A stretch of DNA of 64,000 nt from assembly GCA_021029095.1 (NCBI GenBank), contig JAJOHG010000096.1, forward strand, positions 1-64,000, written 5' to 3'. The notes beneath the pieces are model-generated. The model searched no databases, had not been told where the DNA came from, and was given only the letters and a program-made list of their open reading frames with translations. Source of the stretch: Phellopilus nigrolimitatus (taxonomy: Eukaryota; Basidiomycota; Agaricomycetes; Hymenochaetales; Hymenochaetaceae). Of this stretch, positions 39,226 through 51,900 are shown in pieces. The position numbers and the translations under genes were made by a program. Positions within the stretch are counted from its first letter, which is position 1; every line of letters begins with the position of its first letter.

Positions 39226-40381
39226 GGCAGGTTGACCGAGAAAGGGAAATTGATGGATGACTAAAATAGGCATTTTCGTCAATGATGACTAATCATGATA
39301 AACTTTTGATGTGGCTGTGTTTCAAGTGGCGTTGCCTAATTATGTTATGAATCGAAAGGCAGACGGGTGCGAAAACGAGTGATTTTCTAAATAGCAAAAT
39401 TCAAGGCACGCTGGTGCGCGATCTGCAAAGATAAGTGTTGCATGTGCGTTGCGGGGGCCGCTTGTGAAAGACGAAAAAAAGACATGGACGTTCCTGAAAA
39501 CTGGGCATGCATAATTAATTGCGAAGGAGACTAAGTACGAGCAGGAGAATTAGAAGCCGGGTGAGGCGAGATGAAGTGGCGTGAGCGAGGACATTTACTG
39601 TTGGCGTTTGGGATCCAGAAGGCTGGAAAGAATTCTGGAAGTGGGTGCAGATAGGCGAAAGGGGATGGTGATGGCAGCCCGGGGAACATAAATATAGGAT
39701 GATGAGGGAATGGATGGCGTGAATTTGCGGGGGAGTAAAATTCATCAGGCTTGGAGACAAGATCTGGACGAGACAGGTGCCGAAGATAAGTACATGTACG
39801 GCGGACTGCTGAGGCCACCGTCGACTATAAAGTCTGAGTCCTCGACTCCTCTGTGACCTCTAGCCTGCCACCTTCCGGCCTTTCCCGTCCACCCGTCACA
39901 CACGTCCGCAAAGGTGCTGCGGAGCTGGAATATGTTGTCACGGTCACAGGACGGTGGGGAGAGAGCGAGCGAGTTGTCGAGCCATCAACGCAGAACGGCG
40001 AACGGCGTCAACGGCAACAAGTCAAGTCGAGATCAAGTCAAGTCGAGCCAAGCACCGTCCATCCCACAGCCCGCACAGTGTGTTTAATCACTACTCTTTT
40101 TCGCGGCATTTCTCTCGTCTTTTTTTTTTCTCGAGCGGGCCATCGCAACCAGCCCACCCTCGGCAGCCATTCAGCCGTCCGTCCGAGCGACCCCCGATCA
40201 ATCACACCCATTTCTTTTACTTTCGTGCCAGGCCCTGTGTGTGCGCGCGCAGTCTTCGCCACATCTCGTTTCTACCCAGAAAACGCGCGATCGTCACTGC
40301 CGCCGCCGGGGTGCTCTTTCCGGGAATCAATCCAGTCCCCCCCGCTCTGACTGACCGCCCGCCGCCGTGTCGCGCCCTGGC
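39226..40381. other. Upstream region of the SS18-like gene
   Basis: About 1.15 kb. The left half is AT-balanced with no gene. From about 39840 it becomes pyrimidine-rich with tandem words AAGTCAAGTCGAG (around 40018-40050), consistent with a promoter and long 5' untranslated region. No gene was recognised. Confidence 0.35.
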
Positions 40382-42546
40382 ATGCTCGGCGTCCAGCACA
40401 CCCGTTCCGCCGCCGCCGCACACCACCCCGCCACGCGCGCAGCAGCCGCAGCCGCAGCCGCCACGCCCCCCAAAACTACCAAAACGAAGAAGCTCGCCGC
40501 AGCCGCCCTCACCCCCGCCCCCGCCCACGCGGGCCAAAAAACGGCGCACCGCAAGCCCGCATCCACGCTGCAGGATCTCGGGCTCGAGCTGGAGGTCGGC
40601 GGCCCCGGGCTCGATGCCGACGACGCCGACAACGACGTCGCTTGGCCGGACATCCCCCGCGAGGACGCCGACGAGGACGACGACGAGAAGGACAGGGATG
40701 CGCAAGCGGAGGAGGAGCGCCCCAGGGGCGATGACGATCATGACTTGGATGACGCAGCGCGCGGCGAGCGCGATGCCGAAAACGCCTTTGCACGGGGCGG
40801 CGCGCCCGCAGACGGTGCCACGGCCGCTGACCAGCAGGAGGACGGAGGCGGCGGAAGCGGAGACGGAGACGGAGACGGAGACGGGGACGGGGACGGAAAT
40901 GGGGAGGACGGGGCCGCGGCGGATGCGGCGCTGGACCTTCGGCGGACGAGCTCCCCGCTGAGCGAGCTCAGCCCCGCGCCGAGCAACAACGACGAGGAGC
41001 CGCAGGAGCCGGATCTGCAGGGCAGCGGCGGCGGCGACGACGGCGTCGCACGAGATCACAAGCCTCCTGCAGATCCTGATCCCCCTTTGTCTTCGTCTTT
41101 GTCCGCCAGCGCACCTTTAGCTAATTCTAATTCCGCTGCCGCCGCCGACTTGCCTTTCTCCCACTCCCACTCCCACACCAACGACCCCTCCGCACCCGCG
41201 CTTCCGCTGGCAGCCGCGCGCCTCCCCCCTCCCTCGTCGCCCGCGCACGACAACATCAGCAACTCGGACGGCTTCCCGCCGTCTTCGTCTTCGCAGTCGT
41301 CATCACAGGGCCCCCTCGCGACGGCGTCCACGCCGCCCGCCGCCTCGCCCGGGAAGGCGAATGCGCAGGCCGGGCCGAGCGGGAGCGCGGACGCGTCGTT
41401 TTTGGCGCCGGCGTCTGCGGGCGACGCGGGCCAGAAGGCGCTGACGGTCCTCGAGCTGAACGTGGAGCTGTTCAGGTACGTGCTGCACCCGCCTTTTTGT
41501 AACTCGCCTTTCTTTCTTTCTTTCTTTCTTTCTTTGTTCCCCCCTTTTCTTCTTTTCTTTCTTTGTCCCCCTCCCCCACTTCTTGGCTCTTGCGGCGATC
41601 TGCATTGTGACGATTTTATTTATTTATGCTTTTCTCTCGAAAAAATAAATAGAAGACTGTCATATCGCGGATACTGACCTCCTTCTGCAAATAGGGTATG
41701 CATGGCCTTCCAGTCGCAAGGCGTGTCACTAGGCTCGCCCGATGTCCTATCGTCAGTTCTATATTTTTAATTAGCGTGCGGGCGAACGAAAATCATTAAC
41801 GCAAACAAAGCGCAGATTCGCGCGCAAGCTCAACAGCAACCTCACATGGCTCGCCGCACAGGTGGACAACTCGAAGGTGCCCCTTCCCGAGATGGACCCG
41901 CCCGTCTTCTCTCCCGCCGCCGCTGCGTCCGGCGTCAGTCTGTCGCCGGGGACGCTGGATAGGTTAAACGCGATATACGCACGGATGCCGGCGCTCTTCG
42001 CTCGGGACGTCGCGCGAAGGGAGCGCGCCGCGGCCGCGGGCGGCACGCACACGCCGACGCCCCCGGCGACGGCGGGCTCCGGTGGCCTGCAGCGCCCGGG
42101 CAGCGCGGCTGCGGGTGGCGCGCCGTACCCCCGCGGTTCGGCGACGCCGTCGCTGCTCCCGCCGAGCGGGATCGGCGTCAAGCGCGAACGCGCGGACGGC
42201 GGGGACTCGCCCGCAAAGCGCCGCGACACGGGCGAGGGCCGGCTCGGCAGCGGCACGCCCGCGCCGCCGCCGCCCGTGACGCCCGTAACTCCCGCCACGC
42301 AGACGCAGATGCACGGACAAGGCTACGGTTATGGGCAGCAGCGCCCGGACTCGGGCATGGGCATGGGCATGGGCGGGCAGGGCGCGGCGGGGATGGCGGA
42401 GGGCCGTCCGCCGAGCGGCGGCCCGCCGCTGTCTGCTGGGGGCGCCGACCCGGGTGCGTTTGCGGCCCAGGCGATGGCGGGCGCGATGGGCGCGGACGCG
42501 CAGACGCGCGCGCGCCAGATGCAGATACGCCAGGCGCAGCTGATGT

Positions 42547-42619
<73 letters not shown>

Positions 42620-42650
42620 GCAGCAGCAGCAACAACAGCAGCAGCAGCAA

Positions 42651-42681
<31 letters not shown>

Positions 42682-44191
42682 AGCAGCAGCAGCAGGCTCT
42701 GCAGGCGGGACAGAGCAGCCACATGGCGATGTCGATGTCCCCGCCCCAGACGCAGGTGTCGCCGTCACAGCAGCAGCAACAGCAGCTCCTGCAGGCGCAG
42801 GCGGCTGCGCGGCAGATGTCGCCGCAGAACGGCCAGGGCGGCGGCGGGATGGGCGGGATGAACATGGGCATGGGCATGGGCGGCGCTCCGAGCAGCATGG
42901 CGCCGGGCCAGGCTGGCGGCGGCGGCGGCGGGGCGCACGCGAACGCGCAGACGATGCAGCAGATCATGAACGCGGGGCCGGCGGCGATGGCGGTGTACCA
43001 GGCGCTGCAGAACGCGGCGCACCCGATGGTGCAGCACTTCAACCAGCAGATGCCTGGCTTCTCGCAGCTGCCGATCATGGAGCAGATGCGCCGGTGGCAG
43101 GTCATGCAGGTAAGCTGGCTTTTTCCTTTCTTTTTTCTGCTGCTGGGGTGGGAGTGCTGACGTGCGGATTTCAGGCGAGTGCGCAGCGTCAGCAGCAGCA
43201 ACAGCAAGGGCAGCGGAGTCAGCAGATGATGGCGGGCCAGATGCGCCCGCCGAATGCCGGCGCGTCCGGGTCCGGCCCCGCGCAGATGCAGCAGCACCAG
43301 CACGGGCAAGCGCCGCAGATGAGCATGACGCCGCAGATGCAGCAGGCGCAGGCGGCGGCGGGGGAGGTGGGCATGCAGTTCCCCGGCGTCGCCGCGGGCA
43401 TGCCGGGCCGCACCGCGTCGGGCATGGGCTCGGGCATGGGCATGGGCGCGCCGGGCCAGATGGGCGGCGCGAACATGAACAACCTCACGGCGCACCAGCG
43501 CCAGCTGTACCTCCTGCAGATGCAGCAGGCGCAGCAGATGCGCGGCGGCGGCGCGCCGGGTTCCGCGGGCGGTATGAATCCCGCGATGATGAACCCGCAG
43601 ATGCTCGCCGCGGCGCAGGAGCGCCAGCGCCTCGAGCACCAGCAGCGCCTCGCGATGGCGCAGCGGCAGGGCTCGCCGCTGAACCCCGCCGTCGCCACGG
43701 GCGCGTCGGGCGCGGGGGGCGACGCGTACCCGCCCGGGCTGCGCTCGAACCCGCCGCTGCCCGGCATCGCGCGCAGCACGCGCTCGCCGGCCGGGGCGGG
43801 CGCCGCGGCGGACATGGGCGCGGGCACGCCGCGCGTGGCTGGGCGGGCGCTGCCCGGGCAGGGCGCGGCGGGCGGGAGCGAGGAGTACCACCGCGCGCTC
43901 GTGCAGGCGCAGCGCCACGCACAGCTGCAGCAGCAGCAGCAGCAGTCGGGGGGCTTCGTCCCGGGCGGCGGCGGGTGGGCGGGCGCGCAGCAGCAGATGC
44001 CGATCGCGGCGGGCGCGTGGCCGCAGCAGGTGCAGCAGAGCCAGAGCGCCGCGGCGCAGCAGGGGTTTGCGCTGGGGGGCGCGCCGGAGCTCGCGGGCCC
44101 GCCGCGGCAGGCGTCGGCGACGCCCGCGCCGATGGGCCAGCACAGCCCGCCTGCGCAGCCGTCCGACTTTGACGGCATGATGAACTGGTAG
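40382..44191 (+). CDS. Gln-rich SS18-like (SNH domain) candidate chromatin regulator
   Basis: Four exons (40382-41475, 41695-41751, 41816-43109, 43175-44191) join in phase to about 1,150 residues. Residues about 356-405 read VLELNVELFRVCMAFQSQ, then GVSLGSPDVLSFARKLNSNL and TWLAAQVDN. This spacing of N, Q-x-x-G, L-x-x-NL and LA matches the SNH domain of SS18/GIF proteins (SWI/SNF co-activators), but the resemblance is limited to pattern level. The N-terminal part is acidic and Ala/Pro-rich with a Gly-Asp repeat. The C-terminal part is Gln/Met/Gly-rich, as in SS18 and plant GIF, with 49 consecutive Gln at 42549-42695. GC content is far above the window mean. It could instead be another Gln-rich Mediator or SWI/SNF subunit. 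Start at the first ATG in frame. Confidence 0.6.
42549..42695 (+). repeat. Mixed CAG/CAA tract encoding 49 glutamines
   Basis: 147 bases of interspersed CAG and CAA codons, uninterrupted by any other codon, inside exon 3 of the SS18-like gene. CAA interruptions break the perfect triplet repeat and would stabilise its length. A smaller Gln cluster follows at about 42768-42785. Confidence 0.95.
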
Positions 44192-45653
44192 TGCCGGTCC
44201 TCCCCTTCCCCCTCTCTCGACGTGTGCCTCTATCTTAACCCGCCCGCCTTTTGTCTGGGAATTGCCTCTGTCGTCTCGTGCTTCGTCTTCTTTTTTCTTC
44301 GTATTTGTTTTCCTTATGTTCATCTACTTCGTTACCTGCTCGATCTCATCTCATCTCATCTCATCTCATTTTCTTTTCTTCTCTTCTTCCTCTCTCTTTC
44401 GTTTTCTCTTTCTCTCTCCGTCCGCGCGAGGCCGGCGCGGCGGGTGCGAACTGCGTGCTTCATCTGCTGTTATTTTTCTGTCTGTTGTTGTGTTTTGTGG
44501 CTCTGTACAGTACTGATATATCCGTGCGCAAAATAGACGTAGTCGATTTGGTTTTTGCGTGGCGAGGCGAGTCCGTACGTGTACGTAGATATGTCCTCGT
44601 CGAACTGCAGGGCTCGTGCGAAACGCGCCTGTCGATCTGTGGGGCACTGCCACTGACATGGGACCCACAGACCGGGTTCTACTTACTGTGTTCCGTTTTG
44701 CTTCTATCTGGCCTGCGGTTACTTGCGATGTGCTCGTGCGCCCCGCTCGTTTCGTCTTGACTCTTCGAGCTCGCGTGGACGATGCGCAACTTCTATCACC
44801 CTCTGACCATACGTACGGCAAGCCCCCGCCGCGCGGGGCCAATATTGACGACCTCAGGCGGACGAGGAGCCAGAATGGGGCATCGTGCACTAAGCAGCTC
44901 GAGGAGACTAGGCAAGTCTGTCTTTGCGCCGGGTCTGCATGCGGGCATGAGGGCCTCGCTGCTTCCCCAAGTGTCTTGCTCCCGCCTTGCGAAATCCTCA
45001 TTGCGGCCTAGCGTGCCTTTTTGCCTGGAAGACTGCAAAAGAGCACATCCGTCGTCGACGGTCGAGCCAGCCGGGCGACGTCGTCGGTCCTCCTCGGGTC
45101 TCCGTCGCGTTGTAAGACGCTTTTCTCGAGGCTATGCCATGAGCTCCGGCCAATAGCCTGCTTGCATGACGCATCCCCGACGCGCCAGATTACCAATCAA
45201 ACAGTTTTCAGCTCGCTGCGCGGAGAAGGGAAGCAATCCGGGAATAGCTGGATGTGTCATGCTGCAGAAACGGACTAAGCAGGCCTGAAACAGGAGTGAA
45301 TGTCTGCTTAGTGCAAGACGACCTGTGAACAACGAGTGTAAACGCTCGATCGCGCTCCCGCCACGCGCCACTGTTGTCGAGTTTTGACAAAGTGCCCGTT
45401 TTCTTGGGTTTTGAAAGTAGAGAAAGGACTGACGTGAAATAAGAACAGCAATTGTGCTGAATATGAAGATGAATAAGCATGGCTACTACAGTCGGCCGAT
45501 TCACGTCTAATTTTCCATCGGTGTCGGAAGTCCGATAAATAAATAATATTTAGAATGCAGATAAAAAGTCGCCGAGAGAAGGGGCGTTACGTCACCCTCT
45601 CTTATCTCTCTTCCCTCCCACGAAAGCTGACCACAGCCGAAAACTGACGCCGG
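44192..45653. other. Intergenic region, SS18-like to MTFP1
   Basis: About 1.46 kb without a recognised gene. It starts with a pyrimidine-rich 3' untranslated region carrying a TCTCA repeat (five copies near 44345-44370). A plus-strand GC-rich stretch at 44780-45160 is open in more than one frame but has no motif. An AT-rich segment at 45535-45560 precedes the MTFP1 promoter. Confidence 0.35.
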
Positions 45654-45701
45654 ATGGTGTTCTCGCTGTCGTTGTCGGGATCACGCAAGGAGCCGCTCAC
45701 C

Positions 45702-46530
45702 ATGCAGGCGCAGGACGAGGCGCAGGCGCTCGCCGACCAGAACGCCGACTCGACCAACTCGGACGTGCGCTACCTCGGCTACGCGAGCCGCCTCAGGACC
45801 GCGCTGCGCTCCGCCCAGCGCTACGTCGCATATGTGCGTACCGCGGTGCTTTCGACCGGTTCTGCGCACAGAGGCTGACCTTCGCATGCGTGCGCGCCGC
45901 CGCGCGCAGACGAGCGACATCGGCGAGGCGTTCCGCCCCGTCGTCCACCCGTACGTCGTCACCGCCGCGTACGGCGTCTCGTGGGCGTATCTCGCCGGGT
46001 GAGCGCGCCCGCCGGCCTCGTCTGTTCGTCTGTGGCGGCCCCCCATCGCTGACTACGTCTGCCCAGGGACGTCGGCTTCGAGACGTGGAAGGCGCGGCGC
46101 CGCGGGCCGTCCCCGCTCGAGGCGTGCGCGTTCACGGAGCAGCAGCGCCTCGCGCTCGTCGCCGTCAAGCGCGGGTCCTTCCAGGCGATCGCCTCCATGT
46201 GCGTCGCCCCCCCTCCCCCCATCTCGATCGCGACCTGCTGGCTGAACGCGATTTTCTTTTTTTGTTCGTCTGCCCCCCGCGCACAGGGCCCTCCCGGCGT
46301 TCACCATCCACACGATCGTGAAGCAGTCCGCGCGGGCGTTCAAGAACACGTTCAACCCGCGCGTGCGCGCGTGGGGGCCGACGCTCACGGGGCTCGCCGC
46401 CGTGCCCATCCTGCCGTTCCTCTTCGACACGCCCGTCGAAAAGGCGACCGACGCCGCGTTCGAGTGGCTCGAGCACAAGTGGTACGAGCGCCTCGCGGCA
46501 GAGAAAAGCTTGAAGAAGAAGGAGCTGTGA
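45702..46530 (+). CDS. MTFP1: Mitochondrial fission process protein 1 homologue (MTP18)
   Basis: Integral inner-mitochondrial-membrane protein linked to organelle fission. Four exons (to 45833, 45910-45998, 46067-46198, 46287-46530), all in phase. Conserved blocks: SDVRYLGYASRLRTALRSAQ, RYVAYTSDIGEAFRPVVHPY, YGVSWAYLAGDVGFETWKAR, KRGSFQAIASMALPAFTIHT, then GLAAVPILPFLFDTPVE and a C-terminal AFEWLEHKWYERLAAEK. The family's three or so hydrophobic helices are visible. The start is taken at the ATG beginning MQAQDEAQALAD. An in-frame ATG at 45654 would add 16 residues (MVFSLSLSGSRKE...). Length is about 185 residues, normal for the family. Confidence 0.88.
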
Positions 46531-46804
46531 GCAACGGTTCGAATGCAGAGGATACTTAGATGCGCGGTATATGCAAGATATTTCTTCATTCCATTCTATT
46601 TTGTCTATACATTACTTCCACGACGCCACACGACTTAGATACTGTAATAACATACCTACACATAGTACATATATCTTTTCTGCATAGACAGCGACAACGA
46701 TACCTAACATGTAGACTATTTTATACGGATCGTGATGTACAAGTAATGCTAGCACCCCCCTCTCGAGTTATACAACATACAACGCAAAATGTCTCAATTA
46801 CTTG

Positions 46805-48552
46805 TCAGATAGTTTGCCGCCCCAGTGTGAGCGGGATCGAGCTGATCGAGTTCGGAGGTATGATTCCGACCTCTGTCACGACGGCAGTGATGTGCGCCGG
46901 CGGCGTGAGGTCGTACAGCGGGTTGAGGATCTCGAGGTTCGGCAGTGGTTCAAGCGTGAGCGATTCACGAGGGATCACGGAGGGGAACGAGCGGAACAGG
47001 TCGCCCGCGGGGGCTGGTAGGGCGGACGTCAGCGGTCCGCTGCACATCGCTCGCTCAGGTTAATCTGCGGGCTCGGAAAAAACGCACCAAGCTCGTTCTT
47101 CGTGAAGCCGTCCAGCACGACGCCCTCCGCGAACTTGTACGTCTCGCAGCACACCAGCGTCGGCACGCCGTGCGTCTTCGCCATGAGCGCGACGAGCGCG
47201 GTGCCCGCGCGCGAGTACACCGCGCCGTTCGCGTGCAGCGAGTGCGCGCCGAGGAGCACCGTGTCGACGGACGCGATGACGGAGCCGAGCGCGGGCAGGA
47301 GGAGGTACGTGCATGGGATGGACGCGGCGGTGAGCACGGTGAGAAGGTGCTTGCCTGGCGTTTGGGAGATGGGTTGGTTTAGATTGAAAGACGATATGAG
47401 AGCTTGGTACCTTCGAGCATGGGCCGGGAGTCCACGACAACGACGGATATTCGCTTGCCGTCTTCGTGTGCGCGAAGAATAGTCTTCTCAACAACGGATG
47501 ACCTTTACAGCAAAGCGATGAGCTCCTAGGAAGGAGAATAAAATTGAGACCCATGTATACCTCGCGAATGTAAGAATGACATCGCCATCCTTAATTTTCT
47601 GTACCGCAGTGTCCTGGATGACCTGGTCTGCGATGATAATCCTGTCCCGGATGTAGTTGTCAATTTTATGACAAAGGAAATCTTTAGCCTGTATTTCGAA
47701 AGAAAGAAGCAGATGAATAGACTGGTAAAGCGAGCAGAAAGACACGCATACATCCTGCTCTGGCGTGTCAATGTCCGAATTGCTGATTTCCAGCTTCAGT
47801 TGGCGGATGGCGTTTCCCATAGTTACGGCCATAGGGCGTGCAGATACTAAGTGATTAATTTGGGGGTTAAGGTGGGTCATGAGGTGGCGAGAGAGGGTCG
47901 TGTTGAGAGGGGTGGAGTAGTCTTGAATGACCTGGATACACATACTCTCAGTTTATCCCAATATACCAGTCCTACAAGCACGTACAGTTTTGAAGGCGGA
48001 CAGCGTCGCGATACACCGCGCATTCGCGCCCGTGATCTTAAACCCGGAGAACTGCAGCCCGAGGCGCACGATCGCGGGGTGGATGTCGCCCTTCACGCTG
48101 CTCGGCGCCTTCGGCAGGCCGCCGAAGTGCGAGAAGATGCGCAGCCCGCGCGTGTGCGCGCTCGCGTCGCCGTCCCCGGTGTACGTCGACTCGCGCGCGT
48201 CGCGCGCGCCGCGCTGTGGCGTCGTCGCGAACGCGCCGCGCGACGGCGAGTCGACGCTGCCGCTCACCGTCAGCCGCCTCGGCGTGCCCTGCGCGGACGA
48301 CGGCCCGCCCTGCATCGACACGGGCCTGCTGCCCTTTCCTTTCGCCGGAGCCTTCTCGCCCGTCGCCGCCGCCGCGGCCTTCGCGGCGCGTTGCCGCTCC
48401 TGCAGCTCCCGCCTCTCGGCCTTCGTCATCGACTTTTGGTTCCGCTTCTCCGGAGCCTGTCCTGCCGGTTGCGCATCATTGGTACTTTGCTGTGGCGCGC
48501 TGGTAGACGCGGTCCGTGCCGGGTGACTCGACTCGGTCCTTGGTGAGGACAT
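46805..48552 (-). CDS. GCD2: Translation initiation factor eIF2B, delta subunit
   Basis: Regulatory subunit of eIF2B, the guanine nucleotide exchange factor for eIF2 and target of eIF2-phosphorylation control. The N-terminal region is Ala/Lys-rich with TKAERRELQERQRAAKAA, typical of the subunit. The conserved part follows: HPAIVRLGLQFSGFKITGAN, ARCIATLSAFK, PLNTTLSRHLMTHLNPQINH, ARPMAVTMGNAIRQLK, IRDRIIIADQVIQDTAVQKI, DGDVILTFARSSVVEKTI, VVVVDSRPMLEGKHLLTVL, ALGSVIASVDTVLLGAHSLH, GVPTLVCCETYKFAE and LTPPAHITAVVTEVGIIPPN. Exon junctions checked are in phase. Start at 48552. It is divergent from RAT1. Confidence 0.95.
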
Positions 48553-48971
48553 AACTTGCCCAGCCTTTCCGGTATTTTTCAGACGAAATAAAGCAATAAA
48601 AACGACAAAGCAGATAGCTGGGACCAAACACACAGCGTAGCAAATATTTTCCAGCGTAAGACGACGGCCAGGACAGCAAGCAAGTAAGAGTGCAGGTTTC
48701 AGCACGACATTCGGGCGGTTCTGAAGTGACTCACGCGCGTTGTATGCACGCACCCAAATGCGGAAGTGTACTACACAGCCGTGAGAAAAGAGTTGTCCTG
48801 TTTCAAGTTGTTGCGCGAGGCGGCGCTGGCTCCACACACTCTCAGCGACATCCACCATCGTCGCTCGTCGTTGCATACGCCCGGCTGCTCAGTGCACGAT
48901 ATTTGGGTCTATTAGGAGGAAATCGGTATATTATTGTATTTATCGCTTAATTCCAGGACAAGGCTCCCAAC
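48553..48971. promoter_or_regulatory. Bidirectional upstream region, eIF2B delta / RAT1
   Basis: 419 bp between divergent starts. No other gene is apparent. The minus-strand half is AT-rich next to the eIF2B start. The call is positional; no binding site was recognised. Confidence 0.4.
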
Positions 48972-51900
48972 ATGGTCTGTCAACTGCTACTTGCTCTCGA
49001 CGAGAACTTCTCGCTTACTCACTTTTTTTCTTCTCTCGACTGCAGGGTGTACCCGCTCTCTTCAGATGGCTCAGCAAGAAATATCCGAAAATCAGTGCGT
49101 GTCCGGTTCCGCTTATTTGTTGGTTTGGTGGCGCTGACGGTGTTTGCGCAGTTCTGCCTGTCGTTGAAGACGAGGAACAGAAAGTCACCGATCAAGACGG
49201 GAACGAAATCGCAATACCTATAGATTTTACCGGACCCAACCCTAATGGCATGGAATTCGATAATCTGTATTTGGACATGAACAATATTGTATGTTGCGCG
49301 CAGACTTACAGCACGGGCATCGTGTATTGACATTTTCTTATAGGTGCACCCTTGCACGCATCCAGAGGGAAAGCCAGCGCCCGAGACTGAAGAGGAGATG
49401 ATGCTCGAGGTGTTCAGTTACACGGAACGACTAGTTAACATGGTGCGACCGAGGAAGCTGCTGTTGATGGCCATTGGTGCGTTTGCTGGTTTTTTTCGTT
49501 CATTTTTAGTGACAGGTTTTAATGCCTAAAATAGACGGCGTGGCCCCTCGTGCAAAGATGAATCAGCAGCGCTCGCGTCGCTTCCGGTCTGCCCAGGAAG
49601 CGAAGGATAAGGAGAAGGCTAGGGAGGAGTCGCTTCTACTATGGGAATGTGCGTACACAAATTTAATCCCTGAAATTGAGACTTATGATTATATGGACGA
49701 CAGCCATGGGCCAGTCTGTCACGGATGAAATGAAGAATAAGAAGGCCTGGGACTCGAATGCGATTACTCCTGGAACGCCATTCATGGACCTTCTCGCCCA
49801 GTCAATGCGATACTGGATAGTGCAGAAGATGAACAAAGATCCGGGCTGGAAGCAGCTTGAGGTCATCATATCGGACGCTAGTGTACCAGGAGAGGGTGAA
49901 CATAAGATTATGGACTTTATTCGTAGACAGCGTACGAATCCTGGATATGATCCTAATACTCGCCACGTAATCTATGGATTGGTATGTCTTTCTGTCATCT
50001 ACTCATTGCCCGTGATACTTATTCAAGTTGCCACTCTTTAGGATGCGGATCTTATCATGCTGTCTCTCGCCACTCACGAACTTCATTTTCGTGTTATTCG
50101 TGAGGATGTATTCTTCCAAGACACTAGTCCAACAGCGTGCCGCATATGTGGCCAAGAAGGACATTTCGCTGCCCAATGTACTGGCGAAAAGAAGATAAAA
50201 GCTGATGAGCACGATACAAAAAAGACCCCCGTCGTAAAGAAGCCATATATCTTTCTCGATGTCTCCATCCTCCGAGAGTACCTTGAAATCGAACTCGATC
50301 TCCCCCACGCCCCATTCGCCTTTGATATTGAACGTGCCATTGATGACTGGGTGCTTCTTATATTCTTCGTTGGAAACGATTTCCTACCACACCTCCCCTC
50401 CCTCGAAATTCGTGAGGGCGCCATCGACACTCTACTTAAAATCTGGAAAGACGAATTGCCTAGAATGGGCGGATACCTGACGAACAATGGAAGTCTTGAG
50501 TATCCGCGTGTAGAGATCATCCTTGAGGGACTTGCCAAGCGTGAGGATGAGATTTTCAGACGCAGGCGCGAAAGTACGCCGGATTACTTGCTTGATTATC
50601 TTTGAGAATTATAATTTATCTGAACCGTTCAACTTTTGTAGACGATGAAAGGCAGGCTCAGAACGCAAAGAGGCGAAAGCTCGAGAGCAGTGGGCAGAAT
50701 TCTTCGGGTGCTAATGTGAATGGAGACACGGCAGTGGCTGTCAAGCCCTCCGCAGCTCTCCAGCTCTCCGCTGCCCCGTCGGCGCCGCCCGCGTCTACTG
50801 CGCCACATGGCCTGCCAGCTCGGCCGAATTTTGATAGCTTTGAGAGCGCCGCAACTTCTCTTGGCTTCGGCTCTCCAGCGCCTGCGCCTTCCGACGCAAA
50901 GGCTGTTGCTGTTGCCGCCATTCAGGGCACCAACACGGACTGGGTTGCCAACAGGCGGCAGATCCGCATGGCGAACCTAAGCGCGGCGGAGATGCTAAAG
51001 GCGGAGATGATGAGCGCAGTGCCGGTGAACCCCGCAGCGCGAAAGAAGCTGGCTGCGCAGAAGGCTGCGGCTGGTAAGAGCGAGCCTACACCAATCACGG
51101 AGTCTCCGCCTCCTCCAGTGGCAGTATCCGCGGCGGTCGAGGTCGGTTTTGTCGCCAGTGATGGGCTTGCATCTGAAGCTAGCGGTCAACCCGAAGCCCC
51201 TCAATCCGCTCCGGAATTTAACCAACTCGAAGAACCTTTGGAAAGTAGCGAGGATATCGCTGTTGATGCCTCGCCGCATGGCATCAAGCGGAAGCTCGAT
51301 GATGTCGGAAATGGAAGTGAAGAACAAGACGACGACCTCCTGCCCGATGAAGATGAAGGGGAAGATGCACCTGGAGACACAAGTGTCATTTTGGCGCGGA
51401 AGGTCAACCCTGATGGCTCAGTTGATCAGGAAGACACGGTGAAGTAAGGAAAAACGGTCTCAGAATGTAATTTGTGCAGTTTGGCTGATTTTATCCTTCA
51501 GGCTATGGGAGCCCGGCTATAAGGAACGTTACTATAGGCAGAAGTTTGGTATCGAGCTCAGTGACACTGAATTTCGTAAGAAGTCAGTGGTTCAGTTATT
51601 TCTTATATTTTTATTTGCCGCTGATTTTAACTTATGTTCTTTAGGGTCACTATTTCTTATATTGAGGGTATGGCCTGGGTCTTGCAGTATTACTATCAGG
51701 GGGTAAGATTTTGTGTCGTGTCAGAGCCTCATCACTGTACTCATTAATTGGTTGAAGACCCCTTCGTGGCAATGGTATTACCCATATCATTTCGCACCTT
51801 TCGCAGCGGACTTCTCCGAAATCTCGAAGATGGATATCAAATTTACTGTCGGCCAGCCATTCAAGCCCTTCGAACAGCTGATGGGTGTTTTCCCTCCTGC

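Noticed and set aside
40858..40906. GACGGA repeat as a functional microsatellite
   Set aside because: It is simply the coding sequence of a Gly-Asp repeat within exon 1 of the SS18-like gene.
39954..40961. 335-residue Pro/Arg-rich plus-strand frame
   Set aside because: Overlaps exon 1 of the SS18-like gene in another frame; lacks the conserved SNH-like continuation.
41964..42768. Two further minus-strand open frames encoding poly-Leu and poly-Ala/Val
   Set aside because: Shadow frames of the CAG/CAA tract in the opposite strand.
42548..44323. 591-residue open frame on the minus strand
   Set aside because: It is the complement of the polyQ and Gly/Met-rich part of the SS18-like gene; it encodes long Cys and Leu homopolymers and has no motif. 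GC-rich codons without stops explain it.
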